In this document: positions 11,488 through 23,492 of the stretch, in pieces | Numbering within the stretch: position 1 is the stretch's first letter | Layout of the letters: every line of letters starts with the position of its first letter | Assembly: GCF_030272615.1 (NCBI RefSeq) | Contig: NC_081414.1 | Coordinates: forward strand, 523,574,137-523,638,136 | Source: Cryptomeria japonica | Lineage: Eukaryota; Streptophyta; Pinopsida; Cupressales; Cupressaceae | Length of the DNA: 64,000 nucleotides | Reading direction: 5' to 3' | Notes under the pieces: generated by a model | Told to the model about the DNA's origin: nothing | Databases searched by the model: none | Seen by the model: the letters and a program-made list of their open reading frames with translations, nothing else | Translations under genes and position numbers: made by a program

Positions 11488-12103
11488 TTATTTCTCTAAG
11501 GGATGCTTATGGGTAAGACAAACTTTAGGAGAAGGGTAAGCATTTATCATTAATTCATCATCTCTAGTGGGAATTTTGTTGGAAAAGGAAATGCCATCAC
11601 TAGGAAATGTAGGGATAATGTCATCTTCTTGCACAAAAGGATCCTCATGAAGGGAGTGTTTTTTAGAAGGAACATGAACATATTTCTCCAAAGATTCATG
11701 CTTAGGAAGGAGATCTTTGAAAGAAGTGTTCATAACCTCTTGTCGCACTAACATGCCCCCATTGGAAGGACCAACTTTAGGAGAAAATAAGTCAATGTCT
11801 ATCAATACCTTTTCACTTAGAGAGGCATCATGTAGGGAAGGTGAAGTAACATTAAGAAAGGTGTTTATGATATCATTCTCTTCCTCTAGGATAGCTAAAT
11901 AGGAAGGGCACATTTTAGGAGAATTGTCAAGATCACTCTTAAAGTCTTCATCCTTAGAGCATGGGAGAGTCTCAAAGGGATTGGAAGCAACTTTTTTTAG
12001 GCACTAAAATGTTGTTATAGATGGGGGGAGGTTCTTTAGGAGAAGGAAAAATTGAAACAAGGGAAGCTAACCCATTATCACATCTATGAAATGAATGCAT
12101 CAT
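11488..12103 (-). pseudogene. E2 N-terminal repeat modules
   Basis: The frame probably starts at the double ATG read leftward from 12103, about 320 bp after the primer site. A frameshift at the A/T run near 11993-12000 leads into a 141-codon frame (11488-11913). A module here (QEVMNTSFKDLLPKHESLE, then EDPFVQEDDIIPTFPS) is clearly repeated in the next frame (NKMVNISFKDLHLKSETLE, then DPLMIEDDMTFPS), so the protein grew by internal duplication. A TAA at about 11485 separates it from the downstream frame. Function unknown. Confidence 0.62.
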
Positions 12104-12420
12104 GACAACAATTTTCCTCTTTCAAATGATAACACATGCAAAATAGAAGGAAATGTTTAATTTTAACCAATGCAAGCACTTAGAATGTAGATTTAGAAAA
12201 TGAAATTTATTATTCAAATGAGTTCCTAAATCAGATTTGAAATTATTGATCCCAATTAAGCTATCCACAAGTTCAACTTTGAATTGAAAAATTAGGGTTT
12301 TAGCAAAAATTTCCTCTAAATTTTTGAATCTTGCATGAAATTAGAACTTGTAAATGAAAATTTGAATTTGAAATAGCATAAATACTCAAATTTGAAAACA
12401 TAAATCAAAATTAGAGAAGA
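12104..12420 (-). other. E2 5' leader
   Basis: About 320 bp between the presumed start codon and the primer site. AT-rich; no gene seen. Confidence 0.5.
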
Positions 12421-12444
12421 TTGGAGTTCACGTCGGGTTCACCA
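12421..12444 (-). other. E2 primer binding site, tRNA-Trp type
   Basis: The plus strand reads TTCACGTCGGGTTCACCA at 12427-12444, three bases before the LTR. It equals the 3' end of plant tRNA-Trp(CCA) as I recall it, CCA tail included, so the minus strand is its complement. The exact 18-base run and the position beside the LTR make a primer site the best reading. Confidence 0.7.
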
Positions 12445-12447
12445 AAA

Positions 12448-14090
12448 TGTGTGGGGGAAAAAGTGACACTAAGCAAACATGCCCTAATCTCACTTTCAAT
12501 CACACACTTGTGGAATACGAAAGAGCCTAGAGGTATCACACAATTGGCTACTTCTTTTTGTGGAAGAGAGAGCCACGGGCTACCTATTAGGATTTCTATT
12601 CCTTTGTTGTAAATGATAGATAAAATGATGCAAGTTCAACTACTAGCCCTAGAGTGCAAGTATGAACTACTAACAAGATTGTAGAATTGAACTTAAACAA
12701 TGAAAAGTTGTAAACACAAAGACAAAACAAGAATGTAAATGCATACCTGGGGTTAAAATCTGAGTGGAAATGTTTGGGACGTGGGCGTGGGTGCCACTGT
12801 CCTAATTCTACACCTGAAACTGCTATTTTGCAACCTGAAAAGCTGTCAGAAATGTTGAACTTGCTGTCTAACAGAAGGACCAGGGCGCCCAGCGCCCTTG
12901 TCCCAGGGACCAGGGTGCCCAATGCCCCTGTCCTAGCAGGACTAGGGCGCCCCACGCCCCTGTCCTGGTCTTTTGCACTGAAATTTGGTGTGAAGTTTTG
13001 TCTCGGTCCGCTTCCGTCGGATCTGCAACTTGCGGTGTCGTTCAAATCCCAAAACCTGCACTTATATCTGAAAAGGTATGGTGGGTGGCTATATAGGGTT
13101 TTTCCTTAGTCAAACCCCCGCTTTGGTGGTTTCCACCTCCATGAATAGCCAAGTTGTATTGCAGACCTTGTGTGTGTGCAAGATCCTAAAATGCAAGTAA
13201 GCAAACTAGAGCAACCTAGAAAGTAAACCCTAATTGCTTGTAAATGATAATGTAAATGCTCTAAATCAAGATGCAAAGTGATCTAAAGCATGAATAAATG
13301 ATATATTGAAGCTTATGCAAAGACATGAAAACAACATGAAATCATACCCAACCCCAAGGGAGGGGTACGAGCCAATCTTCAGTCGATGATCCCCTATTGC
13401 TCTCCAATGTCTTCAAAGCCCTAAATGGATGAATGAAATTGATGAATGCTTGATGGATGGATGTTGAATTTTGTTGAAGTCTTCAAAGATCTGCTCTTTC
13501 ACTGCATAGAAGGCCCTTTTGAAACCAAAAATCTCATCCTTTCAAATGAAGAAAGAGAGCTCTTATATATGAAACCCTAGGTCTTAATTTCAACTTTTGG
13601 CCGACCTAGAGATTGAATCTCCCACCAATTTCTTGGGGTTAAGCCTTATTTTATGATTGGATCGTGCTCCTAAAATTTTGGGAAAAATGTCTGGGACCAT
13701 GTGCACGCCGGGCGCCATGGTCCCGACAACTTTTCACCAAATTTTCAGGGTTGTCGGATATGATGATTTTAGAACGAATCCCGAAGTTACAGCTGATTTC
13801 GAGATGTTTTGACCCCCGAAATCAAGCCCCCAAGTTCAAAATAGGACCTAATCAGGGTTTTTGATTAAACTATGTATTCGAGGAATAAAATGAAAGGGGC
13901 ACACTTTAATGACAAGGGCCCAACTTTATGATATGGGAGATGATAAAATAGAACCTTAGACCTAATTAATTTAATTAATTAAGTTCTAAAGGGGAAATGC
14001 AATGCAAAATGCAAAATGTGCCAAGGTAGGTGCTAAACTAGGTGTGAAATTGTACCACCCTAGCAAGTGTGTACAATTTACGACGCTACA
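12448..14090 (-). repeat. E2 5' LTR
   Basis: A 1643 bp copy of 5382-7039, with a roughly 15 bp deletion near 13160 and scattered substitutions (a few percent, by eye). It contains the same three GC-rich repeats (about 12878-12968). Confidence 0.93.
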
Positions 14091-14675
14091 GGAGATATAA
14101 GACTGTGTGTAGATTTCAGAAACTTGAATATACCATCTTTTAAAGATAACTACCCATTACCAAATATGGATATCATGTTGCAAAAGGTAACTGGATGTGA
14201 ACTATTATCTATGATGGATGGATTCTCGGGTTACAACCAAATAAAAGTCAGGGAGGCTGAGCAATACAAGACAACCCTTAAAACACCATGGGGTATGTAT
14301 GTGTATGCAAGGATGCCATTCGGCCTAACTAATGCTGGAGGAACTTTCCAAAGAGAAATGGATGTAGCATTTGTAGAGCTAATAGATGTGATAATGGTGG
14401 TATATCAGGATGATCTAACCACTTATTCAAAAAGGGTTGAAGACCACTGCAATCACCTTGAAAAAATATTCAAAAAGGCTTTAGAATATGGGATCTCTCT
14501 TAATCCAAAGAAATGTCATTTTGGAGTTGAGGAAGGAAAGCTCCTAGGACACATAGTATCCAAGGAGAGAGTAAAAATTGGTCTTGAAAGAGTGGCTCCA
14601 ATCAATAAGGTTCCCATTCCAAAAATCATTAAAGCCATTCAGTCATTCCTGGGACAAATCAACTTTGTCAGTTGA
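14091..14675 (+). pseudogene. E1 reverse transcriptase, catalytic part
   Basis: Continues the RT interrupted at 5381. It shows DIRLCVDFRNLN, then PLPNMDIMLQKVTG, MMDGFSGYNQI, MPFGLTNAGGTFQ, the catalytic box YQDD (VVYQDDLTTYS), ISLNPKKCHFGV, and LLGHIVS. All fingers and palm motifs of Ty3/gypsy RT are present in order in one open frame of about 195 codons, ending at TGA 14673-14675. Confidence 0.92.
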
Positions 14676-15230
14676 TTTATCCTAAACTTTGCAGACATTG
14701 TAAAGCCTATAGTGCAGATGTTGAAGAAGGGAGCCAAGATAGATTGGGATGCAAAAGCATTGGATTCCTTTGTAGTAATCAAAAGGGAAATATCTGAGGA
14801 ACCAATACTAATATCACTAGATTTTAGCAAACCATTTCTGATCTTCTCTTTTGCCTCTTGTCACATTGTAGGAGCAGTATTACTATAGAAGAACCAAAAT
14901 GGCTATGAGAAACCCATTGCGTACTTCAAAAAATCATTGAGCCCATCTGAGATCAAATATGATATAAATTAGAAATGAGCCTATGCCCTAGTAAGAGCGA
15001 TAAAATACTTCAGACCATACCTAGTAGGGGTAGAGATCACAACTTATGTTCCTAATGCAGTAGTGAAAGATATTTTCAGACAAATAGAAGTAACAAGAAA
15101 AAGGTGCAAATGGATCAATCAAATCCAGGAATTTAATATTGGGCTCAAGATTTCACAAGTCATTAAGGGTCATGGATTAGCTAAACTCATGGCAGGAGCA
15201 GATTCTGAAAGATTTCAAATAAATGAAGTG
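14676..15230 (+). pseudogene. E1 Ty3-type RNase H (connection to RT)
   Basis: After the stop, the frame reads FADIVKPIVQMLKKG (RT thumb), then LDFSKPFLIFSFASCHIVGAVLL with a TAG, then KPIAYFKKSLSPSEIKYDIN with two stops, then AYALVRAIKYFRPYL. This is the Ty3/gypsy RNase H order. The catalytic Asp position is held by LDFS. At least three in-frame stops. Confidence 0.8.
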
Positions 15231-16462
15231 GGGCTTGAGGAAGCTAGTTTCAGTATCGAGCACACAGTATGGTACACAGATGTTGTGTATTATCTTAAAC
15301 ATATGAAGTGTCCAAACAATATGATGGATAATCAAAAGAGGACCTTGAAGTTGAAAGCATTAAAGTATGTGATCATTAATGGTGACTTGTATTGGAAAAA
15401 CAAAGATGGAATATTACTACTGTGTTTGGATAAATGTCAGGTAGACAAACTCTTGCAAGAAATGCATGGTGGAGTGTGTGGTGGTCATTTTTCTGCCAGA
15501 ACTATAGCTCACAAGATATTAAGGGCAGGGTATTATTGGCCACATGTGTTTAATGATTTCTATCAGTATGTTAGAAAGTGTGAAGCATGCCAAAGATTCT
15601 CAGGAAAAATTAAATACCAAGGAGCACTCCCATTAAGACCAATGCAAGTTGAAGAACCATTTCAACAATGGGGATTGGATTTCATAGGGGAAATATGTGA
15701 TAAATCTAGTGGAGGAAATTGATGGACCTTGGTAGCCACTAACTATCTAACTAAATGGGTGGAAGCAATCCCTACCAAATAGGCTACTAGTAAAGTAGTC
15801 ATCAAATTCTTGATGGAAAATATCATTGTTAGATTTGGTGTCCCTACAAGAATCATCACAGACAATGGTATGTATTTTAGATCTGAAGAATTCAACACCT
15901 TTTGTGGAGAATATGGTATCGAGATATCTCATTCATCTCCCTATCATCCCCAAGGTAATGGACAGGATGAGTCCAGTAATAAAAATATTCTCAAGATTAT
16001 TAAGAGGATGTTAGGATAGAATAAGAAAGCATGGGATTCTAAATTGAATCTGGCAATCTAGGTAAATAGGATAACAGTGAAGAAGTCTACAAGAAGATCT
16101 CCATTTGAGTTATTTTATGGTAAGAAAGATATACTTCCTCTGGATAACCTCTTACCTATTCACAAATTCATAGTACAGGAAGAGATTGATATCATTGATC
16201 TTATGCAAGAAAGACTTGTGCAATTAATAGAGTTGGATGAAATCAGGACAGAGGCCCATAAACAAAATGTTAAATTATAGAATCAAATGAAGAGATTGTA
16301 TGACTAGAGAACAACAAATAGGAAATTTTAGATAGGTGCTTGGGTCTTGATGTGGGATGCAACAAATTAGGAGAAAGGAAAGCATGGGAAGTTTGAGGCT
16401 CTCTGGTTAGGACCATATATAATCATGGAGAAGGCAGGAGAAGACTCATATTTCATAAAAAG
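15231..16462 (+). pseudogene. E1 integrase
   Basis: The HHCC zinc finger is visible (MHGGVCGGHF, then YYWP, then CEACQRF). The rve core follows with WGLDFIGEI (first Asp), then IITDNGMYFRSEEF (second Asp), then HPQGNGQDESSNK (Glu), so the DDE triad is present. Several TAG/TGA codons break it (15720, 15781, 16017, 16059, 16278). The C-terminal KFEALWLGPYII and AGEDSYFIK segments run up to the E3 insertion at 16463. Confidence 0.88.
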
Positions 16463-17726
16463 TGTCTACCCCAACTATAATGATAATAATTACTCTAATT
16501 GAAATCTCAATCCAAAGTTTGGACATTCATCTGGTATAGTTTACTATTTTCATGGCTGGTGTTCATTTAGTTATCAATCTAGGAACGTAAAACTTGAAAT
16601 GGGTCTACAATATATATGCACTAAGCTCCTTAAATGGTTATTCTACATTGCTGCAGTAACTAACATTACGCAAAAAGGAAAGGAAAGAATGGAAATCATA
16701 AAAGGATACATGAAAGATTTATAAAACAATGTTGGAATGATCTAATGTAAATAACAGAAATCACACCATTCTGTCTTGGCTAGAGGAATAGTCAGCGGAT
16801 CTATTTCCAGTGGCTGCAGAAACAATCCAGTCATGAACTTCTACTGCAACTAGGTAAAAACTAACTTCAATGAACATAAGCACAGGATCACTCACCAAGT
16901 CGACCCCCTTGGATGAGTGATATCAAACTTCCAACAAAATACTCTTAACAGATCTGAACAACATATCTTTGCTTTACTTCTTTTTGAAATCGATTACATG
17001 TTCTAAAAGAAAACTCTAGAATGCTTTCAAAAACTCTTTTCTCAATTCCTTTCTATCTTGTCTAACCTCTAAGAAAAAAAGGAAGAGCATATTATAAAGA
17101 AAAGATAAACTACAATGGACAACTCAAATCATGCCCAGAAGAAGAGGTAGATGATTGTCAGATGAAGGAGATAACTGGAGCTTGGCTGCAGGAACCATGG
17201 ATCTAAACCAAACCACAGTCTTTGCATGCCATAGCAATATTTTACAAATTCAATACGCACTAGAGTTAAACTTCAATAGTGAAGTATGACTACTCCGATT
17301 ATGCCATACATTGCGCTTGCTCGGATCCCTTTCAGTTTGATCTCCAGCTATCTCTATGTGATTCTTCAGTCTTTGGGTGCGAAAGGAAATCATCCATCGC
17401 AGCATCATTTATTATCTACACTAAAACAAAAACAACATACAAGGACATGCATATGTATCTTACTCAATCAATATATTCATTAACTCACATATGACATTAT
17501 CCTAAATAATCTGCATATCAACAGGGACAAATCACTTGGTTGCAGGAATAAATTGGTATGGTTGTAGGAATTAACTGACAAAGTTCAAACATGATTTCAT
17601 AAGTTTAGGTTTAACACATGGATTACATATAGTCAATTCACAATCCTTTACTATCAAAATGCAACCCAAAAGATGCCAATAACCTAAAAGTTTTGATAAA
17701 AAACATGTCAAAGTATCAACTTATCA
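16463..17726 (-). repeat. E3 3' LTR
   Basis: A 1264 bp copy, TGTCTACCCC...TTATCA on the plus strand, equal in length to 26211-27474. It contains several copies of a GCTGCAGGAAC-like word. Short open frames in it are shadows. Confidence 0.93.
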
Positions 17727-17740
17727 TGCCCCCCAACTTT
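17727..17740 (-). other. E3 polypurine tract
   Basis: The minus strand reads AAAGTTGGGGGGCA directly before the 3' LTR. It overlaps the likely stop codon of the third ORF. Confidence 0.8.
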
Positions 17741-20059
17741 AATGGTTCGCTGCTCCTGTAGCAAAAGGAAAATTTCTGATTTTCACTGAAACTCTTAAAT
17801 CACCAACAATGTCCTGTCCTATTCCCTTGGAAGCCAAATTCCAATAAAATCCTTTCATTTTTTCCAACCTAGACCATCTAGTTGTTTCCTCTACAACTAC
17901 ATCATAATTCTATTATGTTGGTTGGCATGCCAAAAGTGGCCACACAAGAATCAGAGGTTGAAAGATCAATGGAAGCAAGTTGTTGGCTTTCTCCCTACCT
18001 AATTGTATGTATCTAGGGGCTCTTTGTATGGCTACATGAAAATTCTGAAGTGAGTAAGGTTCTCCCTATTTTAAATGTTCTGGTAGATTATTCCATCATT
18101 GAGTTAACCCTTCTATTGCGGTTGTCCTGTCAGTTTGAACCAAATTCTCATACGCTTGATAGAATTCCTCTCTCATTGGAAGTACTATCTTACTAACATC
18201 ATCTCTTATCAGTAACTTTTGCCAATCTTAATAAAGAACCCTTGGTGCTTCTGATTCCCTTCTCAATGGTAATGGATAGTCAAGCTCTAATTTTTCATAC
18301 TCCCTGGCTTGTGGCCCTATGATAATCTCATTTTGGATCCATGACATTAACGCTCTAATATGGATATCCCCAATATACAATAAAGGATTCCATTCCCTGT
18401 CTTGGGGTACAACATAGTTATGTAAGTATAATTCACATAAAAAATTCTTCATAGCAGGTGGAGAGGCTTGATAAGCATAATAGAATTCCTCAAGTGTTTC
18501 CAAGGATGGATTAAGGTCCCTAACAATGCATTTTAGTTTGAGGTTCAGATACCGCTCTTTCAAATATACTGCATAAACTCTTGGGGGTGCCCTACACTGC
18601 ATCAACTCAGGAACCATACCATAAATCACTTCTACCTTAGCTTCTAATTCCTCAATTCTATTATCTCTCTTTTCAATCTCTTTTTGTTGCTTATTAATTA
18701 TCCCCTACAACCTATCCTTCTCTATTTCCCATTGCCTATAAAATGTTAAAGTAATAGATAAACTACTTAGGGATGGAGGAGGTTTAATAGGTCCTACCTT
18801 AGATCGTGGGATTTCTTCAATAAACTCCTCATTCTGGGTTGGCATATCTCCCATATTTTCTTCAGGTTGTTGTAGAACATCCTCAATAATTTCTTCGCAT
18901 TGCAATGCCACAGAAGCAAGATTTGCTAGTTTATCTATAACAAACTCTTCTTGAATTTCTTCCTCCACAGGGTGTTCTTGAATTTCTTCCTCCATAGGGT
19001 GTTCTTCTTCTGAAGTTTCTACTACAATAACCTCTGTTGGATTACTCACAAGTTGAGTCTTATGTGTCCTCCTTCTTGTTCTCCTTACATACACTTTTGG
19101 AATGGTTGCAGGTGTTTTTGTTTTTGTCTTACGCCTCTTGGCTGCAAGAGGAATCTAAGTTACTTGTGGCCGGATAACAAGTTCTTCATCTGATTCATCC
19201 TTTTATAACTCCTTTCCTTTCCTTTGCAGAATGGGTGAATCTCTTTGAAGAGAAGTAGAGGGTTGTTCTTCAATTGACTCCACTTCAATATTTTCTTCTA
19301 TCATAACTGCGGCTCCTTTAGCAACAAGAAAACCCTCATCTTCATCAGAAGGATCTTCTGCAACATTCTCTTCTTCAACCAGCGGGTTATTTGCAACAGG
19401 GGCGTCCTCAATCCAAAATTGTTGTATATCCTCAAATACACCCATTCCATTTGCGAAACATCTCTCAGGGATTGTTGTACAAGTAGCTTAACCAGTCCAT
19501 GATGACTAACGGAGCGATTTCCATTTTTTCGCATCTCCTTAGCACTTGTAGAGATGAGATGATAAAAAAAATTAGGTACATTAACTCGTTGACCATGCCG
19601 CAGATGACTAAGTAACTTAAAATGAGGTGAATGTAGATTTGAATACCATCTTTCACATGTAATGTATTTCATAATATACAAAGCTACTTGAGGCCAATGT
19701 TTTGGTAAAGAAACCCTTCTAGTTCCTTGTCTATCCACCATTAAGGGTCCGTCAGTGGGAGTTGTGAACTCGGCCCTAGCACTCCTTGCGTCTTTTGATT
19801 CCAGAAAGAGTTCTCCTTCATGCAGCAACCCTGTTGCTTCTGCTATTCGTTGTTCTATAGCAATTACCCTCAAACCTTTAACCGTAGCTTCCCCTTCATG
19901 AAAGGAATGCATAAATTCTGCAGCAATTTCTTCATTGTAATCCCTAATTTTCAAGAAGTAATCCAACCAGCCATGGTTTCGGAAATACTACTCAACAAGA
20001 CCATCCTGCAGCAACCCTTCATGGACCATTGGCTCATGGCGAATTAGATCACCGCCCAT
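17739..20059 (-). pseudogene. E3 third ORF in the env position, unknown function
   Basis: Begins at ATG 20057-20059 (MGGDLIRHEPMVHEGLL). After one stop it continues through WLDYFLKIRDYNEEIAAEF and HFKLLSHLRHGQRVNVPNFF, an acidic Glu-rich segment (18705-19445), then ERYLNLKLKCIVRDLNPS and a C-terminal part up to about 17740, broken by stops and frame changes. Athila elements carry an env-like ORF in this place. I see no clear signal peptide or hydrophobic membrane span, so envelope function is not supported. The first third resembles the plant retrotransposon domain found in Athila-type ORFs. Confidence 0.6.
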
Positions 20060-20528
20060 CTTTTACTCTGATATTTTTCTCTCTGCAGCTGAACCAGAAT
20101 ATTTGACAGTATTGCTAAAAATGAAATCTCTTTACATATCTTAATTTTGGCAGTAGACTTTATTATTCACTTGCATGAAATAATAACATAATCGGCAATG
20201 ATGGGAAGCATATCAATTTGGGGTACTAAAAAGGACTAATAATTAATCATATTGGAAAACGAACCATAAAGTACCCCCCCAACTTAACCTAGCACATGTC
20301 CACACAAGCTGACAAGATTTCGGGTAGTGGAGTGGATTTAAATAGGATATAATCATAATGAACTAATAAATGCATAATTAAAATAAAATACAATATACAC
20401 GTACCTGCAATTGCACGAAAATGAAGACGAAATGAAATGAAGTGACAGGTAAGAATGTGAGATGGAATGTAGTGGATGGAATTTTATGTACGGAGAAGAA
20501 TATTCCCATATAAAATGGAAATAGTTTA

Positions 20529-21926
20529 TTATGATACGGTAAATAGGTTCACTGCAGAGGCTGCAGGAACATCTCCTTTGTCAATTTGTTCAAGTTCAAC
20601 AGGAAGCTCATGAATTGATACCAAGTTATTAGCAGTTGCTGCAGGAACCCTGTTAGTTGCTGCAGGAACTTTTATTTCGCTTTGTGGAGCAAACTGCTGC
20701 AGGAACTCCTCTCTAGTAGCTGGCTTGTGATATAGTCGTAGGTGGTGTCCATTCACTAAGAGTTTAAATCTAACAAAATCTATTGTAGACAAATGAACTT
20801 CTCCATTCTGAAAAACTTCTTCTGTCTCATAAGGACCTAACCACCTTGTTTGAAGTTTTCCCATAGCATCTTTATATCTAGAATCATATAGGAGTGCCTA
20901 GTCACCAACTTTGAACTTCTTTTCTCTGATATATTTATCATGCCATCTTGTTGTTTGGTTTTGAATCAATTTTGTCTGTTGAACAACTATCTTCCTCCAT
21001 TCATCAAGAGCATTTAACTGTTGAATGTGTTCTTTCTATGCTTCAGACAATGTCATATTTAGTTGTAAAGTTGTTCTCAAGGTTTTATGTTCAAATTCAA
21101 TAGGCATCATTGTTGTTTTGCCATAAACCATCTCAAAAGGTGTGAAACCAATTGGTGTTTTCCAAGTTGTTCTATATGCCCAAATTGCTTCTGAAAGCTG
21201 ATGAGACCAATCTTTCCTATGAACAGACACTATTTTTGTAAGAATAGCCACAAGCTCTCTATTTATAACTTCTACTTGTCCATTAGACTATGGATGATAT
21301 GGAGTAGATTTCCTGTGTCATATATTGTATTCATTAACCAAAGATTTTATCAAGGTTGATGTAAATTGAGGTCCCTGATCTAAGACAATTTCCCTTGGTA
21401 CTCCATATCTTGTAAATATCTCTTCATAGAGAAACTTAGCCACCTTATTATCTCTTGCATGTTGCATAGCTCTAGCTTCTACCCATTTTGTTACATAGTC
21501 TGTACATACCAAGATATAAGATTTTCCATTAGAAGGTGGATCAATGGGGCCAACAAAATCTAATCCCCACTTGTCAAATGGTGTAACTGATATTTGAGGA
21601 TATAGTGGCTTCTCATTAGATTTTGTAGGTTTGCCCATTCACTGACATCTATCACATTTCCTTGTGTACTGAGCTGCATCCTTATGTAATGTGGGCCAAT
21701 AGTATCCGGTATTGAGTATTTTCAGTGTTGTCCTTTTAGCAGCAAAATGACCTCCACATGGCTCATCATGACATGCATGTAGGATGTCATATGTTTCATC
21801 TTCTCTGACACATCTTTGCATGACTTGGTCAGGTCCAGTATAAAATAGACAATCAACAATCCATGAAAAGTTAAAAATTTTCTCAACTAGCAACCTTCTT
21901 TCCTTAGGAGAAAAAGAAAATGGCAT
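20529..21926 (-). pseudogene. E3 integrase
   Basis: Zinc finger HACHDEPCGGHFAAKRT, then YYWPTLHKDA, then CDRCQ at 21639-21800. The core follows: WGLDFVGPI (Asp), VLDQGPQF (Asp) and NGQVEVINREL (Glu), so all three catalytic residues survive. Then come YRTTWKTPIGFTPFEMVYGK and the C-terminal LQTRWLGPYETEEVF. The extreme C-terminus has a VPAA(A/T) repeat encoded by GTTCCTGCAGC words. At least four in-frame stops split it. Confidence 0.9.
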
Positions 21927-22030
21927 CTTAGCTGTAGCTAAATAGTTGGCAATATCAGCATACCAAGGAGTGTGAGCCTATATGAGAAACAAATTCTCAT
22001 CTGAAAAGTGTCATCTATCATTATAGAATC

Positions 22031-22411
22031 TTCCTACAATTGAAGATGTGAAAGATAATCTGCAACCACATTAGACTTCCCTATCTTATCAACAACTGTG
22101 ATATCAAATTCTTGCGTCAACAATAACCAACGAGCTAATCTACTGGTGATTGATGGCTTATTCATGAGATATCTAATTGCAATATGATCTGTATGCACAA
22201 ATATGGGATACCCTGTAATATAGTGTCTAAATTTGTTAAGGGAATATATGACAACTAACATTTCCTTTTCAGTAACTGTATAATTCAATTTAGGTCCCTG
22301 CAAATTCTTGCTGATATAATATATTGCATTTTCCAACTTGTCAACTTTTTGTCCCAGCACTGCTCCTATTGCATAATCAGATGCATCTATATGGATTTGA
22401 AATGGTAGAGA
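22031..22411 (-). pseudogene. E3 RNase H
   Basis: FQIHIDASDYAIGAVLGQK, then AIYYISKNL, NYTVTEKEMLVVIYSLNKFRHYI, FVHTDHIAIRYLM, and NVVADYLSHL. These match the Ty3/gypsy RNase H with its Asp/Glu/Asp residues. A single TAG separates it from RT. Confidence 0.9.
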
Positions 22412-23463
22412 CTAGTTTGGCCTTTTAAGACCTGGTGCTTGAGTGAAAGCATGCTTAAGCTTTAAAAAAGCTTCACTACATGCTGAGGTCCATTTAAATT
22501 CTGCATCTTTAGTCAGTAGTGAATATGAGGGACTTGCAATTTTGTTGAAATCTTTGATAAAACTTCTGTAGTATCTAGCATGACCAAGAAAACTTCTCAC
22601 ATCATTTTGCTTTATAGGGTCATTAATATGCTGAATGACCTCAATCTTTGTTGGATCCACCTTTATGCTTTGTATAGATATATGATGGCCAAGGACTATT
22701 CCTTCTTCCATCATAGTAAAACACTTATCACTGTTCAAAGACAAATTGTAGTCTTCACATCGCTGCAACACTTTCTTCAAATTATCCAATGCTTGATCAA
22801 ATTCAGAACCATAATTTGTGAAGTCATCCATGTAAATTTCCATAATATCTTGAGAAATATCAGAAAAAATACTAATCACTACTCTTTGAAAAGTGGCTGG
22901 AGCATTACACAACCCAAAAGGAAGAATAGAATATGCATACGTGCCCCATGGGCAAGTAAATGTTGTCTTCTCTTGATCCTCTGGGGCTATCTGTATTTGA
23001 TTGTAACCACTAAATCCATCAAGGAATGAAAAATATCTCTTACCAGCAAGAGAATCTAATACCTGATCCACAAATGGCAATGGGAAATGGTCTTTTCTTG
23101 TTGCCAAATTTAGAGCTCTATAATCAACACATACTCTCCATTTGCCTCCTTTTTTAGGCACTATCACTAGAGGTGATACCCATTGATTGTCAGAGATAGG
23201 ATAGATAAACCCATCTTTTAACAATTTCTGTAATTCTTCTTTATCTCCTTCAAGGTAGGATTGACTCTTATTTGAGGTTGTCTAAGTGGGCAACAATCAT
23301 CCTTTATGTAAATACGATGAGTATAAACTGTTGGATCAATCCCACTCATATCCTTGTAATCCCATGCAAAAGAATTTTTATGGAGTTTCAGCAAGTCTAC
23401 AAGGCCCTCCTTTTGAGTATTTGATAGATCTCTATTGATATTCAAATATTTATTCAATTCCAC
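22412..23463 (-). pseudogene. E3 reverse transcriptase
   Basis: The N-terminal leader (ELNKYLNINRDLSNTQKEG, HKNSFAWDYKDMSGIDP) at 23218-23463 is joined by a small frameshift to a 270-codon frame. That frame shows WVSPLVIVPKKGGKWRVCVD, ATRKDHFPLPFVDQVLDSLA, FLDGFSGYNQI, FGLCNAPATFQ and the catalytic YMDD (MEIYMDDFTNYG). These phrases are typical of Athila RT. The 270-codon frame has no internal stop. Confidence 0.92.
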
Positions 23464-23492
23464 CTCTATCTTAATAGTAAGATCAATCTGGT

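Larger units (their letters stand above)
5382..14090 (-). mobile_element. E2: non-autonomous LTR retrotransposon with protease only
   Basis: Two long direct repeats (5382-7039 and 12448-14090), both TG...CA, bound an 8.7 kb element flanked by a perfect 5 bp target duplication GGAGA (5377-5381 and 14091-14095). The primer site (12421-12444) and polypurine tract (7040-7054) place it on the minus strand. The internal region encodes a low-complexity modular protein, a retropepsin and a G-patch, but shows no RT, RNase H or integrase, so it must have depended on an autonomous partner. Confidence 0.9.

Noticed and set aside
12421-12444. tRNA-Trp 3' end as part of a tRNA gene
   Set aside because: Only the 3' 18 bases match, directly beside an LTR; no cloverleaf upstream. 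A primer site explains it.
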